A DNA stretch of 64,000 bases from Carya illinoinensis (taxonomy: Eukaryota > Streptophyta > Magnoliopsida > Fagales > Juglandaceae): contig NC_056758.1 of assembly GCF_018687715.1 (NCBI RefSeq), positions 39,961,467 through 40,025,466 on the forward strand, written 5' to 3'. The notes beneath the pieces were generated by a model. The model was not told where the DNA came from, made no database searches, and was given only the letters and a program-made list of their open reading frames with translations. Below, piece by piece: positions 24,202 to 35,385 of this stretch. The position numbers and the translations under genes were made by a program. Numbering within the stretch: the stretch's first letter is position 1; every line of letters starts with the position of its first letter.

Positions 24202-27200
24202 TGGTATTACAGAGCAGTTCTTTAGATTAACATCCTCGATCCCATGGCCTCCGTCCACCCCACTCTGCCTTTCTCCACCATGGTTCATCTTCTCACCATC
24301 AAATTATCATCCTCCAACTATCTCCTTGGGCGCAGTCAAGTCCTGCCGCTGCTGCAATCCCAGACTCTCCTCGGCTATATTGATGGTTCACTTGCCGAGC
24401 CCCCTGCAACCATTGTTTCAGATTCTTCTGTTTTACCGAATCCCAAGTTGGCTGAGTGGCAACGCACCGATCAACTTGTGCTTAGTCTCCTTCTCTCCAC
24501 TTTAACAGAGGAAGCCATGTCTGTTGTCGTTGGATTGCCCACGTCTCGTGCTGTTTGGTCTCGACTGGAAACTACATTCAGCCATCAATCGAAGTCTCAA
24601 GAACTTCGGCTGAAAGATGATCTTTAGACCATGAAAAAGCATGATAAAATTGTACCTGAGCTCTCTCGAGATTTCAAAGCCATCTACGATCAACTTGCTG
24701 CCATGGGGTGTTCGGTTGATGATCTTGACAAAATCCACTGGTATTTACATGGTCTTGGTTCATCTTTTTCAATTTTCTCAACCACTCAATTGTCTCTCTC
24801 TCCTCTCCCTACTTTTGATGACGTTGTGCCCAAAGCCGAGAGTTCTGAGATTTCTGTCCGTTCCTTGGAGTCGACTTCTCCTTCAGGCCCCCCTACCGCT
24901 GCCTTCACTGCATCCCAAACGAGAAGGCCGTTTCTTTCGTGGAGGACGTGGTCGTGGTGCCCGCAATCATCGAGATCGAAACCAACAAATCCGGTGTCAA
25001 ATCTGCCGTGGAGAAGGTCACTATGCCTCCTCATGCCGAGATCGTTATACTCGGTTTTCCACTGCTGCCAACTTAGCCAAGGCTTTCACTTCTTGTTCTC
25101 TTAATGACGTACCAGATTCCGATTGGTATACGGACACCGGCGCTACCGCTCATATGACTCATGATGCTGCGCAGTTGGACAACGCAAATACATATTCTGG
25201 TAAGGACTGTGTTGTAGTTGGTAATGGTGCCTCTCTTCCAATTTCTCACACTGGTACCTTCTCTCCCACATCCTCTCTTCATTTAAAAGATGTTTTAGTT
25301 GTGCCGAGCCTCACTAAAAATCTCATCTCCTTTAGTAAACTCACTTATGATTTTCTCTTCTCTATTACTTTTACTAATGATCGCTTCACTGTGCAGACTC
25401 GCGACACAAGAAGAGTGGTGGCAACCGGTCGACGTGAAAATGGCCTCTATGTGCTTGAACGTGGCCATAAATCCTTTCTTTCTGTTTTTCCTAATAATTG
25501 TCCACGTGCATCCTTTGATGACTGGCATGCTCGTTTGGGTCACGTTTCTCATAATATCATTTCTCTTTTGAATAAAAATCGTCAACTATGTGTCACTTCT
25601 TTACTTCCAAATCCTACTGTGTGCTCTAGTTGTCAACTTGCCAAAAGTAAAAGCCTTTCTTTTTCTCTAAATACAAAACGTGCTTCGCAGGTTTTGGATC
25701 TTGTTCATTGTGATTTGTGGGGACCATCACCTATCACTTTCAATCTTGGATTTCGATATTATGTTATCTTTATTGACGATTATTCCAGGTTTACTTAGCT
25801 CTATCCTTTGAAACATAAATCTGACTTCTTTCGCATTTTTCTCCAATTTCATAAATTTGTTGAAAATCAATTTTCGACTAAAATCAAGATTTTCCAAAGT
25901 GATGGAGGAACTGAATTCACTAATCATCAATTTCAAAATCACTTAATTTCCTCAGGCATCCATCATCAAATGTCATGTCCATACACTCCATCTCAAAATG
26001 GTCGTGCCGAACGTAAACATAGACATATAACCGAAACTGATCTTGCTATGCTTTTTCACTCTCATGTCCCTCTTAAATTCTGGGTTGACGCGTTCAGCAC
26101 TGCCACTTTTATTATTAACCGCTTGCCCACACCTCTTCTTGATAGTCGCTCTCCTTTTGAGGTTCTGTTCGATAAGCCTCCTTCTTACTCTCATTTTCAT
26201 CCTTTTGGTTGTCTTGTTTTTTCCTATTTACGTGATTATGCCCCTCACAAATTAGTTCCCCATAGTCGTTCTTGTGTTTTTCTTGGCTAGAGTATGTCTC
26301 ATCATGATTTTTGCTGTCTTGATCGCCTTACAAATCAAATATTTATTTCTCGACATGCTGTCTTTGATGATCATGGCTACCCATACAAAAATAACAATTG
26401 CTCTGGGCCTTTACCTTCTACCCCAATTTCTACTTTTCTAGAGCCCACTGCATCCCCCTCTGCACCACCAGTCCCATCAAAGGCTTCTTTACCTTCTCAG
26501 CCCGATCCTTTCCCGAATTTGTGTGGCCCATGCTTAACTGATCCATCTTGTAGTTCTGTGTCACCTTCAGTTTTGCAGGAATCCACTATTGATGGGCCAA
26601 GCTCCTCCTTTGCACCCATTTCTATCACTCCATCTCCCGCTCCGGCTCCAGTACCTGTCCTTGGCACTCACCCGATGCAAACACGGGCCAAATCTAGGAT
26701 TTTTAAGCCGTCTACTCGGGCCCTTTATACATGCACAGCTCCAAATTCCAAACTCATTCACTCTTTACTCACCATGCGCGAGCCCAAAGGCTTCAAGACC
26801 GCTGCCAAGCATCCCGGATGGATTGCTGCCATGGATGAGGAGCTTCAAGCTTTGCATCATAATTACACTTGGGATTTAGTGACCCGACCTTCAAATACAA
26901 ATATTGTGGGATCCAAATGGGTCTTTCGCATCAAGTATCTTGCAAATGATTCTGTTGATCGTCTTAAGGCCCGGCTTGTTGCTAAAGGCTACACCCAGCA
27001 ACCAGGCCTTGATTTCAATGATACTTTCAGCCCAGTCGTCAAAGCCTCCACTGTTCGAGTTGTTCTTTCCTTGGCGGTCTCTAATCACTGTTCACTTCGT
27101 CAACTTGATGTAAAAAATGCTTTCTTGAATGGCATTCTTCAGGAGGAAGTTTATATGGAGCAACCTCCAGGTTATGTTGATTCGAGATATCCCTCTCATG

Positions 27201-28195
27201 TATGCCGGTTACGTCGAGTTTTATATGGGCTCAAACAAGCTCCACGGGCCTGGTTTCATCGGTTCAATACTTTTCTTCTTGCTACTGGGTTTTCTTGCAG
27301 TTGGGCTGACTCATCCTTGTTTGTGTTTTCCAAGGGTGCTGGCCTAATTTATCTACTATTGTACATTGATGATATTGTCGTAACCAGCAACAACTCAGCT
27401 CTTCTTGATGCTTTTATTGGCAAATTATCCAAGGAATTTTCCACCAAGGATATGGGCTCATTGAGTTATTTTTTAGGCCTCGAAGCACATCGGACTTCCT
27501 CTGGCCTTTTTCTCAGTCAGGCAAAATATGCTCATGAAATTTTGCAGCGTGCCAAACTAGTTGATAGCAAGCCTGTGAGCACTCCCATGGTTGTTGCACG
27601 TCATCTGTCTACTGATGGTCCTGACTTTGATGATCCCTCACTCTATCGGTCCCTTGTTGGTACTCTTCAATATCTCACTATCACTCGGCCGGACCTTGCT
27701 CATGCTCTCTCTGCCGTGAGTCAATATATGCACAAGCCTTCTCTTTGCCACTTTCAAGCTGTTAAACGAATCATCCGTTACATCAAAGGCACCTTGCGAT
27801 ATGGCCTCTTTTTTACTCCATCTTATTCCTGCAATATTCTTGCTTACTCAGATGCTGATTGGGCCGGCTGCCCTAATACACGACGGTCTATCTTTGGCTA
27901 TGCTATTTACCTTGGTGATAACCTTGTCTCTTGGCGTTTCAAGAAACAACTTACTGTGTCTCGTTCAAGCTGTGAATCTGAATACCGAGCGCTTGCTAGC
28001 ACCGCTGCCGAAGTCAAGTGGCTTGGTCATCTTCTTCGTGATCTCAAAGTGACATCTTCATCTTCTCCGATTCTCCTTTGTGATAATCAAAGCTCCATAT
28101 TTCTTGTCACAAATCCAGTCTCCCACAATCGCTCCAAACATATTGAGCTTGACTATCATTTTGTGCATGAATTGGTGACTTCCGAAGAACTTCGG

Positions 28196-31100
28196 TGTAA
28201 CAGCTCGCTAGAAATTCAATTGTGAAATTTCTATTAACTTTAGGAACCTCGTGAAAACCTCATAAGTTTTCACAAATCCATTAATCGTATAGGTTTTTGT
28301 CTAACTATATAGTTAGTATTATTATTTACTATGGTATCATAAGTATATTTTTTATTATTGGAGATAGTTAAAAGTGTCAAAATGTATTATGGTTTGTGCC
28401 ATTAGACTCGGAGGATTATTTAAAGTCTTATGGCGCAATAACATTTTTTCATATTTTCGGACAAAACGTCTGTTCAAAACTGTAGATATTATTGGATAAA
28501 AAGAAATATTTTGAGGTAATTTTAGTGAATATTATTGGGTAAAAATATTTTGAGTTGATAGATATTATTAGATAAAAATATCTTAAGTTGATTTTTTTTT
28601 AGATATTATTGGATAGAATATTATAAGATAATCATTTATAGATTTTTTTTGGGTAGGAGAAAACTACACTCAACTCTCAACTCCAGCCTCATCTCTTCCA
28701 TATCTCATCCATAAGTATCTCCAGCCACCTCTCCCCACGAAATTATCTTCATTTACACTTTCCATTGAAAGAATATCAAACACTCTCTCTCGGACAGCTT
28801 TTAGGAGGTCTTTTGCACACCCATTTCGAAGTTTTTGTAAGTTTTTTATCATAAAGTCTCATTCATATAAGTTGTTCCTTTTTGAGTCTAGTTTACATGG
28901 ATATATTATTTGCCCCATTTGAAAATCATTTGGTCAGTCAAATATTGTGTAAACTATAGAAAGGTCATTCTGGAAGATAAACTGGAGAATATGTTATAGT
29001 TTGGAGTTTTTGACCAAGCTAATGGATAGATATTGGTCCGAAATTTTTATGGAGTATTGTTAACATGTATATGTGACTATTGGTTGAGGATTTTTGCATG
29101 ATTAAAAGTTTTGATGAAAGATTTTCTTAGATTTAGAAACTTAGAAACTGGAAGAAGAAAAACAGTTTCTGTTTTGAGAAAGTTTAACTCTTTGGTGGTC
29201 TAAACCTATTCCAATGACTTTGATAATTTTATTGGAGGATCCTAAGCATCTTATATACATGTTATATTATTATTTTGAAGATATTTGGTGTTAGTTTCAA
29301 AGATATGAAATTTTATGCAAAGAGATATTCAAATAAGCCAAAGTGTGGATATTCTTGGCTAAATTTATGTTTTGGTTAATTTTTAACCATGTGATCTTGA
29401 ATTAGAAGCTTATATATGTTTTAGGACATCTTTTTAAACCATGTGATGGTTTGGTTTGAAGATCATATATTTATAAGTCATAGATCAAGATATTTATCAA
29501 AACTAGTTGAGGAAAAAGTTTCTGTTTTTGGACTAAGTGTAAAACCAAAAACTCCAAATGTTATTTTGTGATTTTGGTGACTTTAGTTTGATGATTTAAA
29601 GCATGGTTGATGTTAGGATGATATTATGAATATGTTAGAAGTAAGATTTGATTTTTGAAATTCTTGGAGATGTTTTGATTTAAGGTCAAAACTTGTGATT
29701 CAAGTGCTTGGATCTTTTTACAAAAAAGTTTGGTGTTGATTATTAGATTTTTCTAAATAGATGTTTTAAGTATGGTTTTGAACTTAGGATTGGAAGATGT
29801 TTGTTGTAAAATTTTGGTTTAAGCATGAGTTTTGAAGTTGGAAGGAATTGCAACAAAAATCAAGGGAAATGGCCTATGGATGTTTCGGCCATAGTGTGTT
29901 CTTCATAGTTGTGTTTTGTTTTAAATTTTTCTGAGTTGATATTTAAGTTTAGGACAAAATTTACATGAGGAATGTAAATTTTAGAAACTTTTGGAGTTAG
30001 TATGCAAAATCCTTAAGTTATGGCTAAAACGGTCTTTTTTCCACATGTACTCTTTAAGTTAGTATTTTCCATATTTCAAATATTTAGTGATTTAGTTCTA
30101 ACTTTTAGAATCACTAATTACAGTTCCTCGTGGTCGCACTTGAAGTTTTATAAGAAACGCGGAGATCGAAGTAAGTTAGCTTTTAACTTACTAGCAGTCT
30201 ACTGTGTATGTGTGCTAAGTAAAGGAACTACAGTGTATGTATGTATATTATCATATATGTCATGCCATGCCAAGTTATCACGTAATTGTCTATTATACAG
30301 AATTTATTCTGTCGTCAATTTTTATCTGTTACATAATATATTCTGTCATGTATTACTGTACCTTACAAGTACGTCATGTTAAGTATGCCATCTATTACAT
30401 GTATGTCAAGTCATGTAATATTCATTGTTGCAAGTATGTCATGTTAAATATGTTGTCTATTATATGTTATGCAATGTTACGAAATATTTCTATTTCAAGT
30501 TGGTCATGTATTTCAAGTTATATTCAAGTCACATTATGTTATGTCAGGACTTCAGTCATTTCGTATTTCAGTCACGTTTCATATTGAGTTTGTGTAGAAT
30601 ACATGGGGCCACAACAACTGTGGAGTATGTATTTACACGTAGAATACATGGGGCCACAACAACTGTGGAGTATATATTTTTCATGTTAAGTCAAGTTTGT
30701 GTAGAATACATGGGGCCACAACAACTGTGGAGTATGTATTTACACGTAGAATACATGGGGCCACAAGAACTGTGGAGTATGTATTTTTCATGTTAAGTCA
30801 AGTTTGTGTACAATACATGGGGCCACAACAACTGTGGAGTATGTATTTTTCATGTTAAGTCAAGTTTGCGTAGAATACATGGGGCCACAACAACTGTGGA
30901 GTATGTATTTTTTATGTTAAGTCAAGTTTGCGTAGAATACATGGGGCCACAACAACTGTGGAGTATGTATTTACACGTAAAATACATGGGGCCACAACAA
31001 CTGTGGAGTATGTATTTTTCATGTTAATTCAAGTTTCAAAGCAAGTTCATGCTAAGTCAAGTTTCAAATCAAGTTCATGTCAAGTCAAGTTCAGTTCATG

Positions 31101-31711
31101 TTTCAATTTAAGTTATGTCAATTATGCTATGTTGTACGCTAAATTATGCTTTAATTATTTGTGAATTTGATTATACATTTATGCTTTTACTGTCATCCAT
31201 GCATCATTAGCTTGTGTGGAAGTTTTTTGTTAACTTACTGAGATTTGTAATCAAATCTCACTTTGGTAGTCCCAACTACCATTCCTCCCGAATGGTAGAT
31301 CTTGTTACAGGACCTGAAGGAGAATCAGGAGCTGATCAACTAGACACAGTTGACTAAGTGACGGTGCGACATAAATGTTGATATAGTAATTAACGTAAAT
31401 TACTACTTGTACGATTGAGTTGCATCTCTACTACTTTTTGGATCATAACCATTTTGGACTAGTGTTGTGATCTTAGTTGTTCAATGGATTTTTATGTATG
31501 AAGTATGTTTTAAGCATTTGGGATATTTTCAATTTGGTGCATAGTATTGCTAAAAAAAAAAATTTATCCACTGCGAATATTGCATATTGTTAGATGCATG
31601 TTAGGAATATTGCATCTTATATGTCATGAACGGGGGCAGGTAACCTTGTGTTGCATGTCTCGACACTTCAAATGTCCGTCCGATCCCAAACGGAAATTTG
31701 GGAGCGTCACA
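28196..31711. mobile_element. 3.5-kb non-coding insertion with LTR-type ends, nested in the copia element
   Basis: Flanked by TTCGG on both sides (28191-28195 and 31712-31716). Removing it and one TTCGG restores the copia reading frame across the junction. It starts TGTAACAGCTCGCTAG and ends GGGAGCGTCACA, so it has TG...CA ends with a six-base imperfect inverted repeat (TGTAAC/GTCACA). I see no coding region and no second copy of its ends inside. The simplest reading is a large solo LTR of a Ty3/gypsy-type element; a non-autonomous LTR element is the alternative. It carries the tandem array at 30596-31036. Confidence 0.8.
30596..31036. repeat. Tandem array of eight 45/62-bp units
   Basis: Eight copies of a core beginning ATACATGGGGCCACAACAAC and continuing CTGTGGAGTATGTATTT start at about 30596, 30641, 30703, 30748, 30810, 30872, 30933 and 30979. 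A short spacer (ACACGT, 45-base unit) or a long spacer (TTCATGTTAAGTCAAGTTTG plus three bases, 62-base unit) follows each core, in the order S L S L L L S L. Each core contains a CCACA/TGTGG inverted repeat. Most frames stay open because of the repeat, which yields spurious ORFs. Confidence 0.95.
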
Positions 31712-31844
31712 TTCGGCTTCAATATGTCCCTACCAACCTTCAGCTTGCCGACATACTTACCAAGAGCCTTGGTCGTCCTGCATTTATATTCTTTCGTTTC
31801 AAGCTTTGCATTCGGGATTCTCAAATGCTAGGCTTGCGGGGAGG

Positions 31845-32006
31845 TATTACGGAAGATCAAGATAAAGATCAAGATCAAGATTAAACCTTTTCTTTATAGG
31901 CAACTGCTATAATTTGTACTTAGTATCATATGCATGTAAATTGACTCTATAAATATTTACGTACACCATCCGAAACAATTACGGTAGTTTTTACATAACG
32001 TTGTTA
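31845..32006 (+). repeat. Right LTR of the copia element
   Basis: 162 bases, partner of 24037-24201, lacking three bases found in the left copy. A TATA-like CTATAAATA lies near 31947-31955. It is followed directly by the target duplication GGTTT. Confidence 0.93.
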
Positions 32007-32474
32007 GGTTTACGTTAGGTCGTGTCAAGATTCTCAAAGACAGGCTAAGAAGTTTCTTTTATTATTATTAAATTTTTTTTTATCAAGTTTTTCTTCTCTT
32101 TTCCAAGCACAACCATCATGTCTCTTCAAGTCGTACTATACTATAGACCTCACATATTTCTGAACACATCGAGTACTCTGACTTTCTAGTTATACGATAA
32201 TCTAATTAATTCCATTCTCGTGAAAAATAAGTGTAAAAAAAGCTTGCCGTATAATTAATGGGTAGCTATCGCTAATTTAAGTTGTTCTAATTTATCTTTA
32301 TGGATAATTATAGGTTTACTAAACTCCAATTTAAGTTGTTTTAATTGAAGCCCTAAACTTTGTCATTCTCAATCATATTTAGTGATGTGACACATTTTAA
32401 ATAGTTACCATTTAAGCAGTTGATAGAATAAATTGTCACTTAAAATATAATAGATCATCAATCACGCATACATA

Positions 32475-32510
<36 letters not shown>

Positions 32511-33780
32511 TATATGGGTTATAGAAAATAACAAGATTAATTAGAGTGAAAAGGAGCAATATGGTTCATGAATTCACGTATTTAAAGTAGCAAAATCACT
32601 TAACTAATTAACCCAGTTGTGCAAGTGAAATATGCAATCGCGCATTCATGCGTGCTAGCATGCGCGCGTGCATGAATATTACTGCACGTACGTGTGGTGT
32701 CGTATGTATGATTGGCTAGCAATGGGGCCGGGGAAGGTACATATAATAACAAAACGCATGTTACCTTAGGATTATAAACAAGTAGAAGACAAAGGGGAGG
32801 CATGCATGCCCGCATACTTTAAAGTGTGTAAAAAGCAAAATAACGGTTGCATGCATGTGGATGTGTGTTGTTATGATATATCATATATATATATATACAT
32901 ATATAGTATATGTATCCCTGAATCGAACCTCGGACTGTTGATGCATGCATGTGGATGTGTGTCGTTATGATATATATATATATATGCATCCCTGGATCGA
33001 ACCTCGGAGTGTTGTGTGGTTTAGGATTTTTAATATAAATATATATATATGTATAAAATAAATGTTTGGGCAGGTATGTTTAATTTGGCCCTTTAGCTAG
33101 GCGCATTTTGAAAGAAAGCGATGCATGCGTGGGAAGTTTCACATGCATCTTTATTTCCAATCTCAATGTTTTTACTTTTCTTGTTATTCTAATTAGCAAC
33201 TTTTTAAAATTCGTTAATTATTTCCTTAATTATTAAAAAAAAGCACGTTAAATTGATCTACTCCTTGATCATTATAATTTAATGGGGTTCGTTTCTAATT
33301 TTTTTTTCTTATTTTAATTCGTTAATTAATTAGCTTTGTCTTATGGTCTTCTTAATGAGATTTAATTATTAAAACAACTAGATAAATCACGTGCCATATT
33401 ATATAAATATCCAATCTTCAAGCTGTATATACACGTGGAAAATAATTAAAATTTTGAGTGATCCTTAATTTTTAGTCAGCGATCGAACGAAAAAAAATAT
33501 AGAAAGTGCAAAGACTGGTACTAGTTTTTCCTTTTGAGTATGCATGATTCGCATGATTAAGAAGGAAAATGCCACTCTTTCATCGAGAGTCACTGCCGAC
33601 AATTCTCAATTTCTGATTTTTTTTTAATAATTATGAAAGTATTTTTTAATAATATTGTAATTTTTAAAAAATATATATTTAAAGAGTTTAAAAATATTTT
33701 AAAAAAAAGTTATGGGTACAGTATCTCGGTATATAGCAGCCCCCAATTAAGAAACAATACAAAGTGATAGAAATATAAAA
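32007..33780. other. Intergenic DNA right of the copia element
   Basis: No gene is recognised. (TA)n tracts occur near 32485-32507, 32887-32896 and 32972-32985. A ~90-base sequence is duplicated in tandem (32849-32940 and 32943-33014). Many ATGCATGC-type palindromic words occur around 32640-32960. Confidence 0.5.
32849..33014. repeat. Tandem duplication of ~90 bp
   Basis: Both copies begin GCATGCATGTGGATGTGTGT, continue with CGTTATGATATAT or TGTTATGATATAT, then a TA stretch of different length, then ATCCCTG(A/G)ATCGAACCTCGGA and a GTGTTG-like end. The copies differ mainly in the TA tract. Confidence 0.85.
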
Positions 33781-33785
33781 AAATC

Positions 33786-33948
33786 TACTCATCATTAATT
33801 TTCTCATCATTCTTTTATCATCTCTTGATATAACATTTAATGATAGATTCACAAGTAATGAAATATAATAAATAGTCTTTAATCATCTAATATCATATCG
33901 TAGAATAATAAGAAAATGGATGATAAGTAGCATTATTCTAGAAATATA
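33786..33948. mobile_element. Putative MITE 1
   Basis: Roughly 160 AT-rich bases with imperfect terminal inverted repeats of about 30 bases: TCTACTCATCATTAATTTTC on the left, and GCTACTTATCATCCATTTTC on the reverse complement of the right (near 33912-33940). No coding capacity. The exact ends and target duplication were not resolved. Confidence 0.5.
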
Positions 33949-33965
33949 TATATATATATATATAT

Positions 33966-34135
33966 AAAATTCTATACACCACACTATCATCACACTTTCA
34001 TTACATTCAATAAGATGTGATATATTTATCACTATTAGATGGTAAAGAAGTATATAATAAATGATAATTTAATAGTGATAAATATGTCATATCTTACTTA
34101 ATAAGTTGAAAATAGGATAAGATTGGTATATAGCA
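33966..34135. mobile_element. Putative MITE 2 (fold-back)
   Basis: A long internal inverted repeat at 34011-34037 (starts TAAGATGTGATATATT) matches the reverse complement of 34070-34096 with few mismatches. Outer sequences (CTATACACCACACTATC on the left, CTATATACCAATCTTATC on the reverse complement of the right) extend the pairing. AT-rich, non-coding, immediately next to MITE 1. Confidence 0.55.
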
Positions 34136-35343
34136 TTACTATATATATAAGGGTTGCTAAAGATACAAAAAATCTTATAAAGAAATTCTACAGATGGCAC
34201 ACACTTCATGTGCCGCGTCTATTTTTTTTCCCTAACCCCTCTCACTTTCCCTCGTCAATAATGTCTGCCACACAAGCTACGACCACCACAACACAATGCA
34301 GAAAACGTGCACAACAAGCTCACGACATTGGCATGAGCTCCTATGTCTCCGCCAAAGGTGCCACTTGGATCACAGGTGGCTCTGTCCATCTTGAGGTGGT
34401 CCCAGACCACCATGGCGGGCATGGAGTGAGGGAAGAGAGAGAGAAGGGAGAGGGCAAAAAACGTAGCATGGTAATGTGCCTCATCGTAAAATTTTTTCTT
34501 GTGATTTATTTATGTCTATAATATTTTATATATATATATTATATTATATTATATAAAAGCTCAAAGCTAGGGAAAAAAGCAAAGCGGGCAGATAAAACTT
34601 CAAAATGAAATCAATTGTACGTGATGTCAGTCATTACATGACGTACGTATGTAGAGGGAAAAATTACAAATATTAGCTGTTTTTGCGCAGTTCAAGGTTA
34701 CGTTAGGCACCAGCAGGTAGCAGCAGTGGTACTGGAATCCCAACATGCCTGGAAGCTTGGTACTCAGATCGTGAAATCTCACAACACTGGCCGGCCAAGA
34801 TAGGGTTGTTTAGTACGGAGGGAATATTAATTGGATATATATATATAGGAATGGTTGAATTTCTTCGAAAAAAAATAAATTAAAAAAAAAACAGCAATGA
34901 GAAAAGATAGGTAGTGTTGTAGGAAAGAAGCACCAGCTAGCTTTTTATTATTCGTGTATATCTTGATGTCTGCAAGACTTTGTCTGGAATATCTTGTTAA
35001 TTGGCCTACATTGGCTCATATGTTTTGTAGCGTCATTTGTTCTTATTAAGTAAATTTGTGGCCCCCCTCCCTAGTCCGATCTTCCTCCCATGCTTCAGTG
35101 CAACACAAATATACCTACCGAGGGTGTAGCACGAAGATGGATCACGATAAGGCTAAATGCCTTATTTTATTTTATTTTTATTTTTTTCATATATTTTTTT
35201 ATATCTTTAAATATTTAAAAAAATCACAACTTTATTGAAAAAAATAATAAAAAATTCTTGGTAGAAATACTCAGACCCAAAATGTGGATCCTAAGCATTT
35301 ATATACATATACATATACATACATGATATACATATATATAAAC

Positions 35344-35385
<42 letters not shown>

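Larger units (their letters stand above)
24244..31843 (+). pseudogene. Copia gag-pol polyprotein, inactivated
   Basis: Encoded domains in order: gag (24244 to ~24920), zinc knuckle CQICRGEGHYASSC, protease (WYTDTGATAHM), integrase with its zinc-binding head (WHARLGH, later CSSCQLAK) and catalytic D, D, E (HCDLWGP, FQSDGGTEF, PSQNGRAERKHR), reverse transcriptase (LDVKNAFLNG, YIDDIVV) and RNase H (YSDADWAGC, SRSSCESEYRAL). The C-terminal tail (YVPTNLQLADILTKSLGR) resumes at 31717. Lesions are three in-frame TAG stops (24625-24627, 25796-25798, 26288-26290), a frameshift near 24915-24925, and the 3.5-kb insertion at 28196. The 643-codon open stretch from 26294 is only the RT-RNase H part. It cannot make a working polyprotein. 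Confidence 0.95.
24037..32006 (+). mobile_element. Ty1/copia LTR retrotransposon, decayed, carrying a nested insertion
   Basis: Bounded by the 5-bp target duplication GGTTT (24032-24036 and 32007-32011). LTRs are 24037-24201 and 31845-32006, with the same ends (TATTA to ACGTTGTTA) and roughly eight differences plus a small indel by eye. The primer-binding site follows the left LTR at 24202 (TGGTATTACAGAGC), resembling the initiator-tRNA-Met site of copia elements (TGGTATCAGAGC) with two added bases. A purine-rich tract precedes the right LTR (31835-31844). The gag-pol order protease-integrase-RT-RNase H identifies copia. A 3516-base insertion (28196-31711) splits the RNase H end. Confidence 0.95.

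Noticed and set aside
26294..28225. 643-codon open frame as an independent gene
   Set aside because: It is the reverse transcriptase-RNase H part of the copia polyprotein; upstream integrase continues in the same frame across a TAG stop, and the C-terminus runs into the inner insertion.
30425..31027. ORFs with repeated peptide units (IHGATTTVEYVF, YMGPQQLWSMY)
   Set aside because: They are different frames of the tandem array in the 3.5-kb insertion; the repeat unit happens to lack stops.
30596..31036. CRISPR-like array
   Set aside because: Spacers are themselves repeated in two types, the host is a plant nuclear genome, and no cas genes are present.
34123..34521. 132-codon plus-strand ORF
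   Set aside because: Low-complexity Thr/Gln-rich composition, overlaps the edge of a MITE, no recognisable domain.
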